From assembly GCA_031359995.1 (NCBI GenBank), contig JANMAT010000100.1, forward strand, positions 1-41,552: 41,552 bases of DNA, in the 5' to 3' direction. The position numbers and the translations under genes are program-made. Below the pieces are notes generated by a model. It was not told where the DNA came from. It worked only from the letters and a program-made list of their open reading frames with translations, and did no database searches. Of this stretch, positions 33,801-41,517 are shown one piece after another; positions within the stretch are counted from its first letter, which is position 1; every line of letters starts with the position of its first letter. Source of the stretch: JANMAT01 sp031359995 (lineage in GTDB: Bacteria; Actinomycetota; Acidimicrobiia; Acidimicrobiales; Ilumatobacteraceae).

Positions 33801-33893
33801 TACTGGGCGCCCTACTTCCTGCTCGCCGTCGGCCGTCCGCGCCGACGCGACGTGTCCCTCGACCCTTTCCCGATCGGAGCGGCCCATGGCTGA
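30807..33893 (+). CDS. CHAT-domain (caspase-like) protease with long helical-repeat N-terminus
   Basis: 1028 residues from GTG 30807, chosen for AGGAGG at 30797-30802; a leaderless GTG at 30765 would add 14 residues. Residues about 1-600 are helical, TPR-like repeats (e.g. ARRALGWKAANATEW-type segments, LAATDEAIALARAGGHRDLL, LQRRARLELVAGRDEAAEA). The C-terminal CHAT domain (about 690-1020) has LSTHGSPLAHDAP with catalytic His870 and VVLGACDAGQ with catalytic Cys911, then ASTWPIDDETA and the closing YYWAPYFLLAVG. Both catalytic residues are intact. CHAT peptidases are effectors in several bacterial conflict systems, often cleaving partner proteins after a sensor fires. The next gene overlaps by 8 nt. 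Confidence 0.88.
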   Translation: MSGTSDAMVAAIDDRRLDMWRRVRARLTRDDRRAPLVDAVAVVRAVGCGSAPPDGGSWTTWEGFALRALYLAAIGATGGPDGCGPWLEGLDPTATFALRRTLQDLVGRDRSGGGELTEPDGHALERLAPVDQDCDADIEALAAGGHDTPTNERVVDRLVGHVAAFDRARAEPELSDAGRRAIGWKAANATEWRARGAERLGDDEAAARWYVDAAVRYEIVDEPESADRSRELADACDQRLAPDVDALVGRAIARLDALPSGSLTHVEQLVALARLCAGQSDLVSAREWADKAAAALAAQGRAVADVLPVEPGVIGWCASSAAPGSGRFLAELTRLLRMQAGIAGVRFAVDGAGPAASAHEGVFAATAAIAGGLPAELDDVGADLDAGLVDFPLGPGIGPRGGATEVGAELDRGRVLAANDHAVDAVTAVLAGTGDPAGALAATDEAIALARAGGHRDLLAFALQRRARLELVAGRDEAAEATLRESLALTTAGTSADDRDSSVAALAILMEVFAGRGDWTSLDTVAAQAIDAVQRDRDRINTPFLQASYLARFPGVLVGGLLAAFHLGDVDHLLARIEVAKGYGSLRALAAVDDAAAESSPGVDELTAQIRELGDRIDRARSEQSDALAGLIDRRRRLWDLRCIAGRGLRATPAPFSLAALQAALEPDEAAVSYYWLDPTVLLVVTVTASATAVERRILGADQRAVIDGFVAAVATMKGANLGLEAAFIAPLAPVLLPDEGMGLLDGVRRLVVSPHRELHWFPFQALPLDGAPLVQRFAVRYAPNLGSVLLAERSPAGDGFVGIAVSRFGAATGLGDLHGVDEELDLVATAYRERGAPSTTAHDATRADVDALRSSGALASAAYLQLSTHGSPLAHDAPMEAMIHLADGHIDGLDISLWDLRCDTVVLGACDAGQLAIAGRDGDASPGDEMFGLPAAMLAAGARAVLASTWPIDDETAKILIPSWHRHVLAGAPADVALQRAQLELLAAPNPKRRRAYYWAPYFLLAVGRPRRRDVSLDPFPIGAAHG

Positions 33894-34230
33894 GATCGTC
33901 CTGCACTTCCTGACCGAGCCCGGCGTCGACGGTGCCGAGGTCACCGCCGACCTCCAGGCGTTCCTCGATGACATCGCCGAACCGGACGGCGTCTTTCTCG
34001 AAGCGGAGCAGCCACGCTTCGGCGCCGCCGAGGTGCTCGTCATCGTGCAGATCGTCTCGAAGACGATCGAGGTGGCCAAGCAGCTCAGCGACTTCGTGAA
34101 GGCCCACCGCCGCGTCAAGGGCGTGGAGGTCGAGATCGACGGCCACCGCGTGCCGATCGACGAGATCACCTCCGACCAGCGCGCCCGCCTGCAGGTGATG
34201 CTGGCCGGCCCTGCTCCCGCCGCCGGCTGA
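33886..34230 (+). CDS. 114-residue EACC1-like partner of the CHAT protease
   Basis: ATG 33886 lies inside the end of the CHAT gene, with CGGAGC upstream. The chain has a first strand-helix unit (IVLHFLTEPGVDGAEVTADL), a hydrophobic amphipathic helix (AAEVLVIVQIVSKTIEVAKQ) and a closing strand pair (VKGVEVEIDGHRVPIDEI). Strand-hydrophobic helix-strand with a V.VEIDG turn is the plan of EACC1 (effector-associated constant component 1). That small protein is coded beside CHAT, caspase and trypsin-like effectors in actinobacterial conflict loci. The resemblance is by eye. It would bridge the protease to a sensor or hold it inactive. Confidence 0.6.
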   Translation: MAEIVLHFLTEPGVDGAEVTADLQAFLDDIAEPDGVFLEAEQPRFGAAEVLVIVQIVSKTIEVAKQLSDFVKAHRRVKGVEVEIDGHRVPIDEITSDQRARLQVMLAGPAPAAG

Positions 34231-34314
34231 GCGCTCACCTGTCGGCGAACCCGAGCTGGAGCACCGGTGTCCGCCGGTCGCGTCCTCGGACAACTGGTCG
34301 GCGCTCGACCCGGA

Positions 34315-35955
34315 TCAACCTCCGGTGAGGTCCTTGGCGAGGCGGATCTTGCCGACCGTGTCGGGGTTGGTGAGCGCTTGCATCGCCACGTCGAAGTCGG
34401 GCAGGGCGTACACCTCGCCGAGGTCCGTGATCATCAGATACCGATCGAACGCAGCCAGGAACGTGCGGTCGTGGCTCACCGCGATCACCGTTCCCTCGAA
34501 GCCGTCGAGCGCCTGCTCCAACGCCTCCGACGAGTCGATGTCGAGGTTGTCGGTCGGCTCGTCGAGCAGCAACACGTTGTGGCCTTCGACCTCCAGGCAC
34601 AGGATCTCCAGGCGGGCCTTCTGCCCACCGGACAGCGTCTCGAAGCTCTGCCGGGCGCACGTGCGCAGCCCGTAGCGAGCCAACGCCTTCATCGACCGCT
34701 CGTCATCATGGACCCGATCACGCACGATGGCGAAGCACTCCCGACCGATGAAGTCGGGCCGATCGTTGATCTGGGTGAACATGCCCACCGAGGTCCGCGG
34801 GCCGTACACGATCGTGCCGTCGTCGACCGCCCGGCGGCCGTCGAGCGCAGCGAGGAGATGGCTCTTGCCGGTGCCGTTCGGGCCGATCAACCCGATCCGT
34901 TCGCCGTGGTGGACCTCGTCGGAGAACGGCAGGAACAGATCGCCGATGGCGACACCTTCGAGCTTGAGCACCCGCCGGGCCGCATCGGCGCCGCGCAACT
35001 TGACGTAGATCTGCTGGTCGGCCACCGGTGGCGGCGGCGGACCGGCGGCCACGAACTTCTCCCACCGGGTCTCGGCCCCGTTGGCCTTGGTGGCGTTCTT
35101 GAAGTTCTGCGCGGCGCGCTGCTTCATGATCTTCATGTGCTGGAACAGACGGCGCTCCTCGTCGTTCCAACGCTTGAGCTCGTCGCCCAGCAACCCCTGG
35201 CGTTTGGCCCGCGCCTCGGGGAACGTGACGTACGAGCTCCCGTGCACCCACGCCCCTGACCCCTCGATCACGACGATCTTCGTCGCCACCCGCTCCAACA
35301 GCGTGCGGTCGTGGCTGACCATCAGGATGGTCGAACGGCAAGCGGCGATCTGCTCCTCGAGCCACGCCCGCGTCGGGATGTCGAGGTAGTTGTCCGGTTC
35401 GTCGAGCAGCAGCACGTCCGCGCCCGAGGTGAGCAGCAGGTCGAGCACCAGCCGCTTGCGTTCGCCACCGGAGAGCTCGCCGACGAGCCGGGCGGAGAAG
35501 TCCTCGATCGGTGTCTTCACACTGCGGTGGGCGGCCGCCTGCCAGCGCTGCTCCAACTCGTAGCCGCCGAGGTCACCCCAGTCGCCCAGCGCGGTGGCGA
35601 ACGCCATGCCGTCATCGGTGCCGGCGAGCATCGAACGTTCCGCGGCGACCATCGCCCGCCCGGCCCGTCGCAACTCGTGCGGGGCGACCTCGATCAGCAT
35701 GTCCCGCAGACTGTCCCCCGGACGGGACATGCCGACGTCCTGGGTCATCGACAGCAGCGAACCACCGACGGCGAACTCGCCCTCGTCGGCTTCGAGCTCG
35801 CCGGCCAGGATCCGCAGGATCGTCGACTTCCCCACACCGTTGGCCCCCACCAGCGCAGCGTGCTCCCCGGGAGCGACCCCGAACCCGATGTCGAAGAAGA
35901 TCTGATCGGCGCCCGGCGGGGCATAGGCCAACTCGGAGACGACGATGCTGCTCAC
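34315..35955 (-). CDS. ABC-F family ATPase
   Basis: 546 residues from GTG 35955. Two ABC domains without membrane segments are separated by a charged linker. Domain 1: GANGVGKST, LSGGERKRL, LLLDEPDNYLD and SHDRTLLERV. Linker about 240-300: RQGLLGDELKRWNDEERRLF then MKQRAAQNFKNATKANGAET. Domain 2: GPNGTGKSH, LSGGQKARL, LLLDEPTDNLD and SHDRTFL. This is the ABC-F plan of ribosome-acting translation or antibiotic-resistance factors (EttA, Uup, Vga types). The subtype is not certain. ATACT at 35963-35967 upstream could be part of a -10 box. It is convergent with the EACC1-like gene, 84 nt apart, with no clear terminator between. Confidence 0.9.
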   Translation of the reverse strand: MSSIVVSELAYAPPGADQIFFDIGFGVAPGEHAALVGANGVGKSTILRILAGELEADEGEFAVGGSLLSMTQDVGMSRPGDSLRDMLIEVAPHELRRAGRAMVAAERSMLAGTDDGMAFATALGDWGDLGGYELEQRWQAAAHRSVKTPIEDFSARLVGELSGGERKRLVLDLLLTSGADVLLLDEPDNYLDIPTRAWLEEQIAACRSTILMVSHDRTLLERVATKIVVIEGSGAWVHGSSYVTFPEARAKRQGLLGDELKRWNDEERRLFQHMKIMKQRAAQNFKNATKANGAETRWEKFVAAGPPPPPVADQQIYVKLRGADAARRVLKLEGVAIGDLFLPFSDEVHHGERIGLIGPNGTGKSHLLAALDGRRAVDDGTIVYGPRTSVGMFTQINDRPDFIGRECFAIVRDRVHDDERSMKALARYGLRTCARQSFETLSGGQKARLEILCLEVEGHNVLLLDEPTDNLDIDSSEALEQALDGFEGTVIAVSHDRTFLAAFDRYLMITDLGEVYALPDFDVAMQALTNPDTVGKIRLAKDLTGG

Positions 35956-36018
35956 GCCGACGAGTATCGCTCGCGGCGGCGGCGTTGTGGGTGGCCCGGG
36001 CCTGCCCGGTGCGGAGGC

Positions 36019-36747
36019 TCAGGCCACCGGCACGGCGTACACGACGATGTTGTCGTCGTACCGGTGGATGCTCGGGTTGAACGAGCCTCCGCAGGTGATG
36101 AGCACGAGGGTCTCGGGGCCGTCGCGCGTCCAGATGCGGTCGGCCGGTAGGCCTTCCTTGCCGTACTGCGCCCGCTCGACCACCTCGTACGTACGCGTCA
36201 TGCCGTCGGCCAGGCCGACCCCGACCCGTTGGCCGGGTTCCAGGCGCACCAGCCGTTCGAACAGACCGACCTTGCGGTTCCACGACACGTGCGAGGCGAG
36301 CACGGTGGCCCCCGGCTCGCCGGGGCGGGCGCCCAGTTCGTACCAGCCCACCTCGGTCTCGTCGGGCACCTGCAGCTGACCGTCGGGCTCGAGGCCCACA
36401 CCCACCACGGGCGCGCCGCGCAGCGCGATGTCCTCGATGGTCAGAGACACCGGGACGGCGCCCGTCTCGATCGGCTCGGGCAGGGCCGAGAAGCGCCGAC
36501 CCAGCTCGGCGGCGAGGGGCGAGAGCGGCGGCGTGGCGATGGCATCGTCCGACGGCGCGGGAGCGGACGCCACGACGCTGGTGGTCGGCATCGTGCGCGG
36601 TGCCACGGTGATCGGCACGGCGGCCGCGGTGGCCGGCGTGACGGCCTCGACCGGGGAACGGGCCTGGGTGGTGCAGCCTCCGGCCAGCGTGGCGGCCAGC
36701 GCGACCGCGCAGGCGAAGCGGGTGGGCGCCGAGGCACCCACCCGCAT
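36019..36747 (-). CDS. Class E/F sortase, lipoprotein
   Basis: 242 residues from ATG 36747. Lipoprotein signal with lipobox LAGGC (Cys25). After an Ala/Pro/Thr linker comes a sortase beta barrel (about 95-242) with IEDIALRGAPVVGVGL, the catalytic His in LASHVSW, Cys219 in LVLITCGGSFN and Arg229 in SIHRYDDN, so the triad is complete. Sortases cut a sorting motif and attach proteins to the cell wall. The preceding gene, 13 nt upstream, encodes an exported protein with a sorting-like C-terminus, a likely substrate. A lipid anchor instead of a membrane helix is less usual for a sortase but seen in actinobacteria. Confidence 0.85.
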   Translation of the reverse strand: MRVGASAPTRFACAVALAATLAGGCTTQARSPVEAVTPATAAAVPITVAPRTMPTTSVVASAPAPSDDAIATPPLSPLAAELGRRFSALPEPIETGAVPVSLTIEDIALRGAPVVGVGLEPDGQLQVPDETEVGWYELGARPGEPGATVLASHVSWNRKVGLFERLVRLEPGQRVGVGLADGMTRTYEVVERAQYGKEGLPADRIWTRDGPETLVLITCGGSFNPSIHRYDDNIVVYAVPVA

Positions 36748-36760
36748 GCACCTCACCGGC

Positions 36761-37579
36761 TCAGTGCGAGCGGACACGCCGCAGGCCGAAGACCCCGAGC
36801 GAACCGACGAGCACGAGACCACCGAGCAGGGCCATCGTGGCCGCCAGGTCGAGCGAGCGAGCACCGGCCACCGGCGAGTTGCCGGTGTTGACCTTGGTGG
36901 GCGCGCCACCGAGGCCGGTGATGGTCTGCGTGTAGTACGTGAAGGTGTTGGCCGACAGGCTGCCGACGGCGTACACGATCAGGTTCGTACCGGCCTTGAG
37001 CTCCACGGTCGGCACGTCGGCGATCGGCGCAGCGCCGGTCGGGGCGATCTTGGCGCCGGCGATGGTGCCGGCGGCCAGAGCGGCCGACGCCTCCTTGCCG
37101 TTCACCAGGTTCGTGAACGGGCGGGCATCGCCCAGCACCAGGTCGACCGCGGGAGCGGCCGCCGTGTGGCGGACGGTGAGGCGGCCCTTGCCGGCCTCGA
37201 CGGCGCTGGTGTCGTTCTTGAACGCCGTCAACGTGGGCTTGCCGGCGGCATCGAGGTGGGCGACCACGGTGTAGTTGCCGGTGGCCGGCACGGGGAAGCT
37301 GGCTACCGGTCCGATCACGACGTCGGCCTTGCCGGCGGCGCGCACCTCGAGGTTGACGAGCGTCTTGCCCGCGAACGCGGAGAGGTCCTGCATCTGGCCC
37401 GGCTTGAAACCGGGGATCACGACCTTGCCGTCGACGACGACGTCGACATCGGTGCCGGGGATGCCATGGAGCAGCATGATGGTGGCCGCGTCGGCCGCGT
37501 GCGCGGGCGCGCCCGACACGCTCAGGACGCCGACCGCAGCCGCAGCGAGGGCGGCGAGCCCTGCGAGGAACTTCTTCAT
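36761..37579 (-). CDS. Exported DUF4397 protein with sorting-like C-terminus
   Basis: 272 residues from ATG 37579 (AAAGG upstream). Signal peptide about 1-28 (KKFLAGLAALAAAAVGVL, cut after PAHA). Two DUF4397-type beta units span about 32-230 (ATIMLLHGIPGTDVDVVVDG, LTVRHTAAAPAVDLVLGDAR, ELKAGTNLIVYAVGS). The C-terminus is APTKVNTGNSPVAG, a hydrophobic stretch (TMALLGGLVLVGSLGVFGL) and RRVRSH, the layout of a sortase substrate. The motif reads VNTG rather than LPxTG, fitting the neighbouring class E/F sortase rather than SrtA. Surface role unknown; ligand binding or matrix structure is likely. It is transcribed before the sortase. Confidence 0.82.
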   Translation of the reverse strand: MKKFLAGLAALAAAAVGVLSVSGAPAHAADAATIMLLHGIPGTDVDVVVDGKVVIPGFKPGQMQDLSAFAGKTLVNLEVRAAGKADVVIGPVASFPVPATGNYTVVAHLDAAGKPTLTAFKNDTSAVEAGKGRLTVRHTAAAPAVDLVLGDARPFTNLVNGKEASAALAAGTIAGAKIAPTGAAPIADVPTVELKAGTNLIVYAVGSLSANTFTYYTQTITGLGGAPTKVNTGNSPVAGARSLDLAATMALLGGLVLVGSLGVFGLRRVRSH

Positions 37580-37839
37580 GGGTGGCCTTTCATGGTGATG
37601 GCGAGCACGGGGGGTGTCTGCCTCTCCACCGCTCTACGACGCCACTCGCCCGCCCGGATGAGTCGACCCCGGTTCCTCCCGGCACCGTCGCGCTGACCAC
37701 ACCCACGACCCGGGCGTCCGTTCGCGCCGACCGATTCTCCATCGTTCGATGGACGATCTCTGTCCCTCGCACCATCAAGGTGGTGGACGATCGCTCGGCG
37801 TCACTTCGTCGCCGTGCGGGAGCGCGAGAGGACGGATCC
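37580..37839. other. Divergent promoter region between DUF4397 and esterase genes
   Basis: 260 nt with the starts of two genes reading away from each other. It carries CGTTCGATGGACGATC and GTGGACGATCG, two partly alike blocks 40 nt apart (about 37743 and 37786) around CGATC. No riboswitch or small gene is seen. The ribosome site for the esterase (AGAGGA) is at its right edge. Confidence 0.35.
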
Positions 37840-38865
37840 ATGTACGGCTTGGTTCAAAGGCGGTCGACCCGGGTGTGGGCGGGCATGTTCATGGCGGGTG
37901 CGCTGCTGGCCGGTGGTGGCGCGGCCGTGGCTGCTCCGGCGTCGACCCCTTCGCAGGGTTCCTGCGAAGGGGTCGGCGCACCGCCCACCGAGGTACGGGT
38001 GGAGGTCGGGGGTGTGGTCCGCTCGGCCCTGGTGCACGTCCCCGCCGGCACGTCAGCGCGCCACCGGGCACCCCTGGTGCTGTCGTTCCACGGCGCGGGC
38101 AGCACGGCCGAGTTCCAGGCCAGCTATGACGGCGTGGACGCTCAGGCCGACCGCTCCGGGTTCATCTCCGTGCACCCCCAGGGCACGGCGATCGATCTGT
38201 TCGGCGTGCCCACGGTGGGTTGGGACATCTTCAACCCGAACACGACGGAGCCGGCGTTCGTGCGGTCACTGCTCGACGAGCTCGAGTCCACCCTGTGCAT
38301 CGACCACGACCGCGTGTACGCCATCGGACTGTCGAACGGGGGCGGCATGGTCGAACTGCTGGCCTGCACGCTGAGCGACCGCATCGCCGCCGTCTCGACC
38401 GTGGCGCCGTTGCCGGCGCCACCGTGTCCGGGCGCGCCCGCGGTGCCGACGATCTCGTTCCACGGCCGCCAGGATCTGCTGGTGCCCTATGACGGGATCC
38501 CGGTCGTCGGCCTGCCAGGCGCCGAGGCCGACATGGCCTCGATCGCGGCGCGCAACGGCTGCCGACCCGGCATCCCCGTCGCTCGACCGGTGGCCGACCA
38601 GGTCGCCCGGCTGCGGTGGCGCGACTGCGAGGCGGCGACAGTGCTGTACCGCCTGGACGGCCAGGGTCACTCGTGGCCCGGGCACTCCTACGGCCTCACC
38701 GAGGCGCAATGGGAGCAGCTGCTGAGCGCCATCGGACCGCCGCCGGGCCTCACGGTGGTGCAGGCGGCCACCTCGCTGTCGCTCACCAACAACGCCATCG
38801 ACGCCACGGCGGTCTCCTGGTCGTTCTTCCGGGACCGCCACCTCTCGGACCACGACGGGCGGTGA
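37840..38865 (+). CDS. Secreted esterase of the PHB depolymerase (LpqC-like) family
   Basis: 341 residues from ATG 37840. Signal peptide about 1-34 (TRVWAGMFMAGALLAGGGAA ending VAAP). Alpha/beta hydrolase: oxyanion region LVLSFHGAGSTAEF, nucleophile Ser in YAIGLSNGGGM, acid in SFHGRQDLLVPYDG and His in LDGQGHSWPG. The HGAGST opening and the GLSNGG elbow are typical of the extracellular PHB depolymerase/feruloyl esterase family (LpqC in mycobacteria). It would hydrolyse polyester or aryl esters outside the cell, so it is not the intracellular counterpart of the phaC operon 23 kb away. Several Cys may form disulfides. An unusually strong hairpin lies in its codons 34-47. Confidence 0.88.
   Translation: MYGLVQRRSTRVWAGMFMAGALLAGGGAAVAAPASTPSQGSCEGVGAPPTEVRVEVGGVVRSALVHVPAGTSARHRAPLVLSFHGAGSTAEFQASYDGVDAQADRSGFISVHPQGTAIDLFGVPTVGWDIFNPNTTEPAFVRSLLDELESTLCIDHDRVYAIGLSNGGGMVELLACTLSDRIAAVSTVAPLPAPPCPGAPAVPTISFHGRQDLLVPYDGIPVVGLPGAEADMASIAARNGCRPGIPVARPVADQVARLRWRDCEAATVLYRLDGQGHSWPGHSYGLTEAQWEQLLSAIGPPPGLTVVQAATSLSLTNNAIDATAVSWSFFRDRHLSDHDGR
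37939..37979 (+). repeat. Near-perfect inverted repeat inside the esterase gene
   Basis: CGACCCCTTCGCAGG (37943-37957) is followed by GTT and then its exact complement CCTGCGAAGGGGTCG (37961-37975). Pairing extends outward as T-G, G-C, C-G and G-C, giving 19 pairs with one wobble and a 3-nt loop. It covers the codons just after the signal peptide (residues STPSQGSCEGVG). It is by far the strongest hairpin noticed in the window. Confidence 0.9.
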
Positions 38866-38883
38866 GGCCACGCCCGGGAGCCG

Positions 38884-41505
38884 TCAGCGCGAAGGCCCGG
38901 GCTCCTGCGTCGCGGCCAGCGCGACGAGCTGCGTGCGGCTCGTCACGGCCAGCTTGCGGAACACGTGCACGAGGTGCGTCTTCACCGTCGACTCGCCGAC
39001 GAGGAGGCGCTGGGCGACGGCGGCATTCGACAGACCCTGGGCGACGAGCGCCACGACCTGACGCTCCGTCGGCGTGAGGCTCGCCCATCCGTGGTCGGGA
39101 CGACGGCGTGGGCCGTGGGCGCGCCGGCAGTAGTCGATGGTCTCGACCAGGCCGAGCCGGCGGCCCTCCTGCGTCGCGGTCTCGTAGACCGCGTCGCCGA
39201 GGGCCTGCCGGCCCTGGTCGAAGGCGTCGGCCAACGCGCTGGCCACCGGGGTCGGTCGCCAACGGAAGCCGAGGCGGTCGAGATGGGCGTCCGCCGCCGA
39301 TGCGACGCGCACTGCCACGGTGGGCGACGACGCGCGGATGGCCCGGCCAGCCAACAGTGCGAGCGCGAGGCCGGTGACGAACCCGCGGTCGACATCGAGC
39401 GCCTGCCGCAGCAGATCATCGGCGTCGCGCTCGTCGCGAAGGAACGCTGCGGCTCCCAGTGCGAGCGAGCGGAGCCTGCCCGCCAACCCCCCGGCGAGAC
39501 CGTCGAGCAGTGCTGCGTCACCAGCATCGAGGGAGAGCGCGATGCGCCCGATGTCGCTGACGAACAGTCCAGCCGACGCGGCGACGAGCACGGGCGCCGG
39601 AAGCGGCCGACCTGACGCGACGTCGGCGAACCGGCCGTAGGCGGCGATCTTCGCGGCGTGAGGCTCCCACTGCAGGTCGAGCTCGGCGGCGCGAGCCACG
39701 ATGCGAGCCAGCGTGGCGTGATCCCCGCGGTAGAGCGCTCCCTCGGCATGCAGGCCGATGACGTAGGCACGCTGCACGGGTGGCACCGTGGCGTCGAGGA
39801 GATCGAACGCTCGCGACGTCCAGGTCTCGTGACGGGCGAGATCGGCCGTGGTGAGCAGCTCGACCATGGCACCGACCTGACACTCGCCGATCGCCGCGGT
39901 ACGGCCGTCCTCGGCGATGGCCGACGTGCCCCACTCCTCGTACAGCGCGCGTCCACGCGGGGCGTCGGTCATCGCCGCGGAGATCGCCGCGACCCCGAGG
40001 GCCACATGGAACTCGTAGCGGGCACCGGCCTGCCGAGCCGACGCGGCGATGTCGGCAAACGTGTCGGCATCGAACGATCGCAACCAGACCCTGGCCAGAC
40101 GGCACCGACCGACCAGCACCTGGTCGCCGGCCCGCTCACCGATCTCCTGTGCCATCGGCACGACCTCGTCGAGGAACCCGAGGTCACCGGCGAACATACG
40201 GGCCTCGGCCACCGCGCCGACGCAACGCGCCCACACCAGTTCGTCGACCGGTCGCACCGCGACGAGCACACGGTCGGCGATGGCACCCGTCTCGGCCACC
40301 GTCCACAACGGACGGGCCGCCGCCAACACACGTGCCGCCGTCAGGGTGTCGTGCGCCTGCGACCAGCCGAGCGCCGCACGGATGGTGGGAGCGAGACGGC
40401 GGAGGTCGGCGAGCCACCGGTCGGTCTGGTTGGCCGACCCCGCGTGCGACGCGCACCAGTCGGCCACCCACCGGGCCAGATCGGCTCGCACGGTTTCGTG
40501 CTCGTGATGCGCGGTCAGCTGGTCGAGGGCATAGGCCCGCAACGACTCGAGCAGCCGGTACCAGGCCACCCCTTCAACCTCCTCGACCATCACGAGCGAA
40601 CGGTCGACCAGACCGGAGATCGCATCGAAGGCAGACGGGTCGAGTCCACCGCCGCCGACGACCTCGGCGGCGTCGAGCGGGAACGCACCGACGAACGCAC
40701 CCAGCCGGCGGAACACCCGCTGCTCCTCGCCGCTCAGCAGCCCGTGACTCCATTCGATGGAGGCCTGCAGCGTGCGATGGCGCGGCAGGCTCGTCCGTGA
40801 ACCGCCGCGGAGCACTGCGAACCGTCGGTCGAGCTCGTCGGCCAGCATCTGCGGGCTGACGACCCGCAGCCGGGCCGCCGCCAGCTCGAGCGCCAGCGGG
40901 AGACCATCGAGGCGTTCACACACACGCGTGAGCGCCGCCACGTCGCCGCCCGGCACGTCGCGCGGCCGGGCACGACCCGCTCGATCGACCAGCAGCGCCA
41001 TGGCGTCCTCGATCGGCAGCGTCGGCACCGCCCAGGTGACTTCACCCTCGACCCGCAACGGCTCCTGCGATGTGGCCAGGATCGTGAGGCCATCACTCGC
41101 GCCGAGGAGCACCCCCACGAGCTCACCACAACGGTCCACCACGTGTTCGCAGTTGTCGAGCACCAACAGCAACGGGCGCGACGAGACGAGACCGACGATG
41201 GCGTCGACCGAGGCGCGCCCTGCCAGCTCGGCGCCGCCCACCGCAGCCAGCACCGTCGCCGCCACCGCCCCACCGACGGGCACGGCGGCCAGATCGGCCC
41301 ACATCACCGCACCGGCGAAGCGATCGAACACATCGCGCGCCAGCACCGTCGCCAGCGTCGACTTACCCACGCCGCCGGGCCCGGTCAGCGTCACCAGTCG
41401 CTCGGCCTCCAGCACGTCGCGCAGACGAGCCACCTCGTCGCGACGCCCGATCACCGGTGCGACTCGACCGGGCAGGCGCCGGGCACCGCAGCCTGCGGTC
41501 GTCAT
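38884..41505 (-). CDS. STAND ATPase transcriptional regulator with LuxR-type DNA-binding domain
   Basis: 873 residues from ATG 41505, leaderless. An N-terminal NB-ARC-like ATPase has Walker A TGPGGVGKST (41-50), Walker B LLLVLDNCEHVV, ILATSQEPL and GLPLALELAAARL. A winged-helix and helical-repeat sensor region covers about 300-790. The C-terminal LuxR HTH (about 806-850) shows LTPTERQVVALVAQGLSN, AVAQRLLVGESTVKTH and HVFRKLAVTSRTQLV. This is the large ATP-dependent activator class (related to MalT/AfsR-type and common in actinobacteria). The sensor half is not diagnostic, so the ligand is unknown. The gene is convergent with the esterase gene, 18 nt apart. Confidence 0.92.
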   Translation of the reverse strand: MTTAGCGARRLPGRVAPVIGRRDEVARLRDVLEAERLVTLTGPGGVGKSTLATVLARDVFDRFAGAVMWADLAAVPVGGAVAATVLAAVGGAELAGRASVDAIVGLVSSRPLLLVLDNCEHVVDRCGELVGVLLGASDGLTILATSQEPLRVEGEVTWAVPTLPIEDAMALLVDRAGRARPRDVPGGDVAALTRVCERLDGLPLALELAAARLRVVSPQMLADELDRRFAVLRGGSRTSLPRHRTLQASIEWSHGLLSGEEQRVFRRLGAFVGAFPLDAAEVVGGGGLDPSAFDAISGLVDRSLVMVEEVEGVAWYRLLESLRAYALDQLTAHHEHETVRADLARWVADWCASHAGSANQTDRWLADLRRLAPTIRAALGWSQAHDTLTAARVLAAARPLWTVAETGAIADRVLVAVRPVDELVWARCVGAVAEARMFAGDLGFLDEVVPMAQEIGERAGDQVLVGRCRLARVWLRSFDADTFADIAASARQAGARYEFHVALGVAAISAAMTDAPRGRALYEEWGTSAIAEDGRTAAIGECQVGAMVELLTTADLARHETWTSRAFDLLDATVPPVQRAYVIGLHAEGALYRGDHATLARIVARAAELDLQWEPHAAKIAAYGRFADVASGRPLPAPVLVAASAGLFVSDIGRIALSLDAGDAALLDGLAGGLAGRLRSLALGAAAFLRDERDADDLLRQALDVDRGFVTGLALALLAGRAIRASSPTVAVRVASAADAHLDRLGFRWRPTPVASALADAFDQGRQALGDAVYETATQEGRRLGLVETIDYCRRAHGPRRRPDHGWASLTPTERQVVALVAQGLSNAAVAQRLLVGESTVKTHLVHVFRKLAVTSRTQLVALAATQEPGPSR

Positions 41506-41511
41506 GTATCG

Positions 41512-41517
41512 AGTGTA
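41512..41517 (-). promoter_or_regulatory. -10 box of a leaderless promoter for the STAND-LuxR gene
   Basis: On the minus strand TACACT lies 6 nt before ATG 41505 (TACACTCGATACATG), with no ribosome site between. It matches TAnnnT and predicts transcription starting at the A of the start codon. Confidence 0.6.

Noticed and set aside
36761..38865. Functional link of the secreted PHB-depolymerase-family esterase to the phaC operon.
   Set aside because: The esterase is exported and 23 kb away, while PHA granules are intracellular; the family also includes feruloyl and other esterases.
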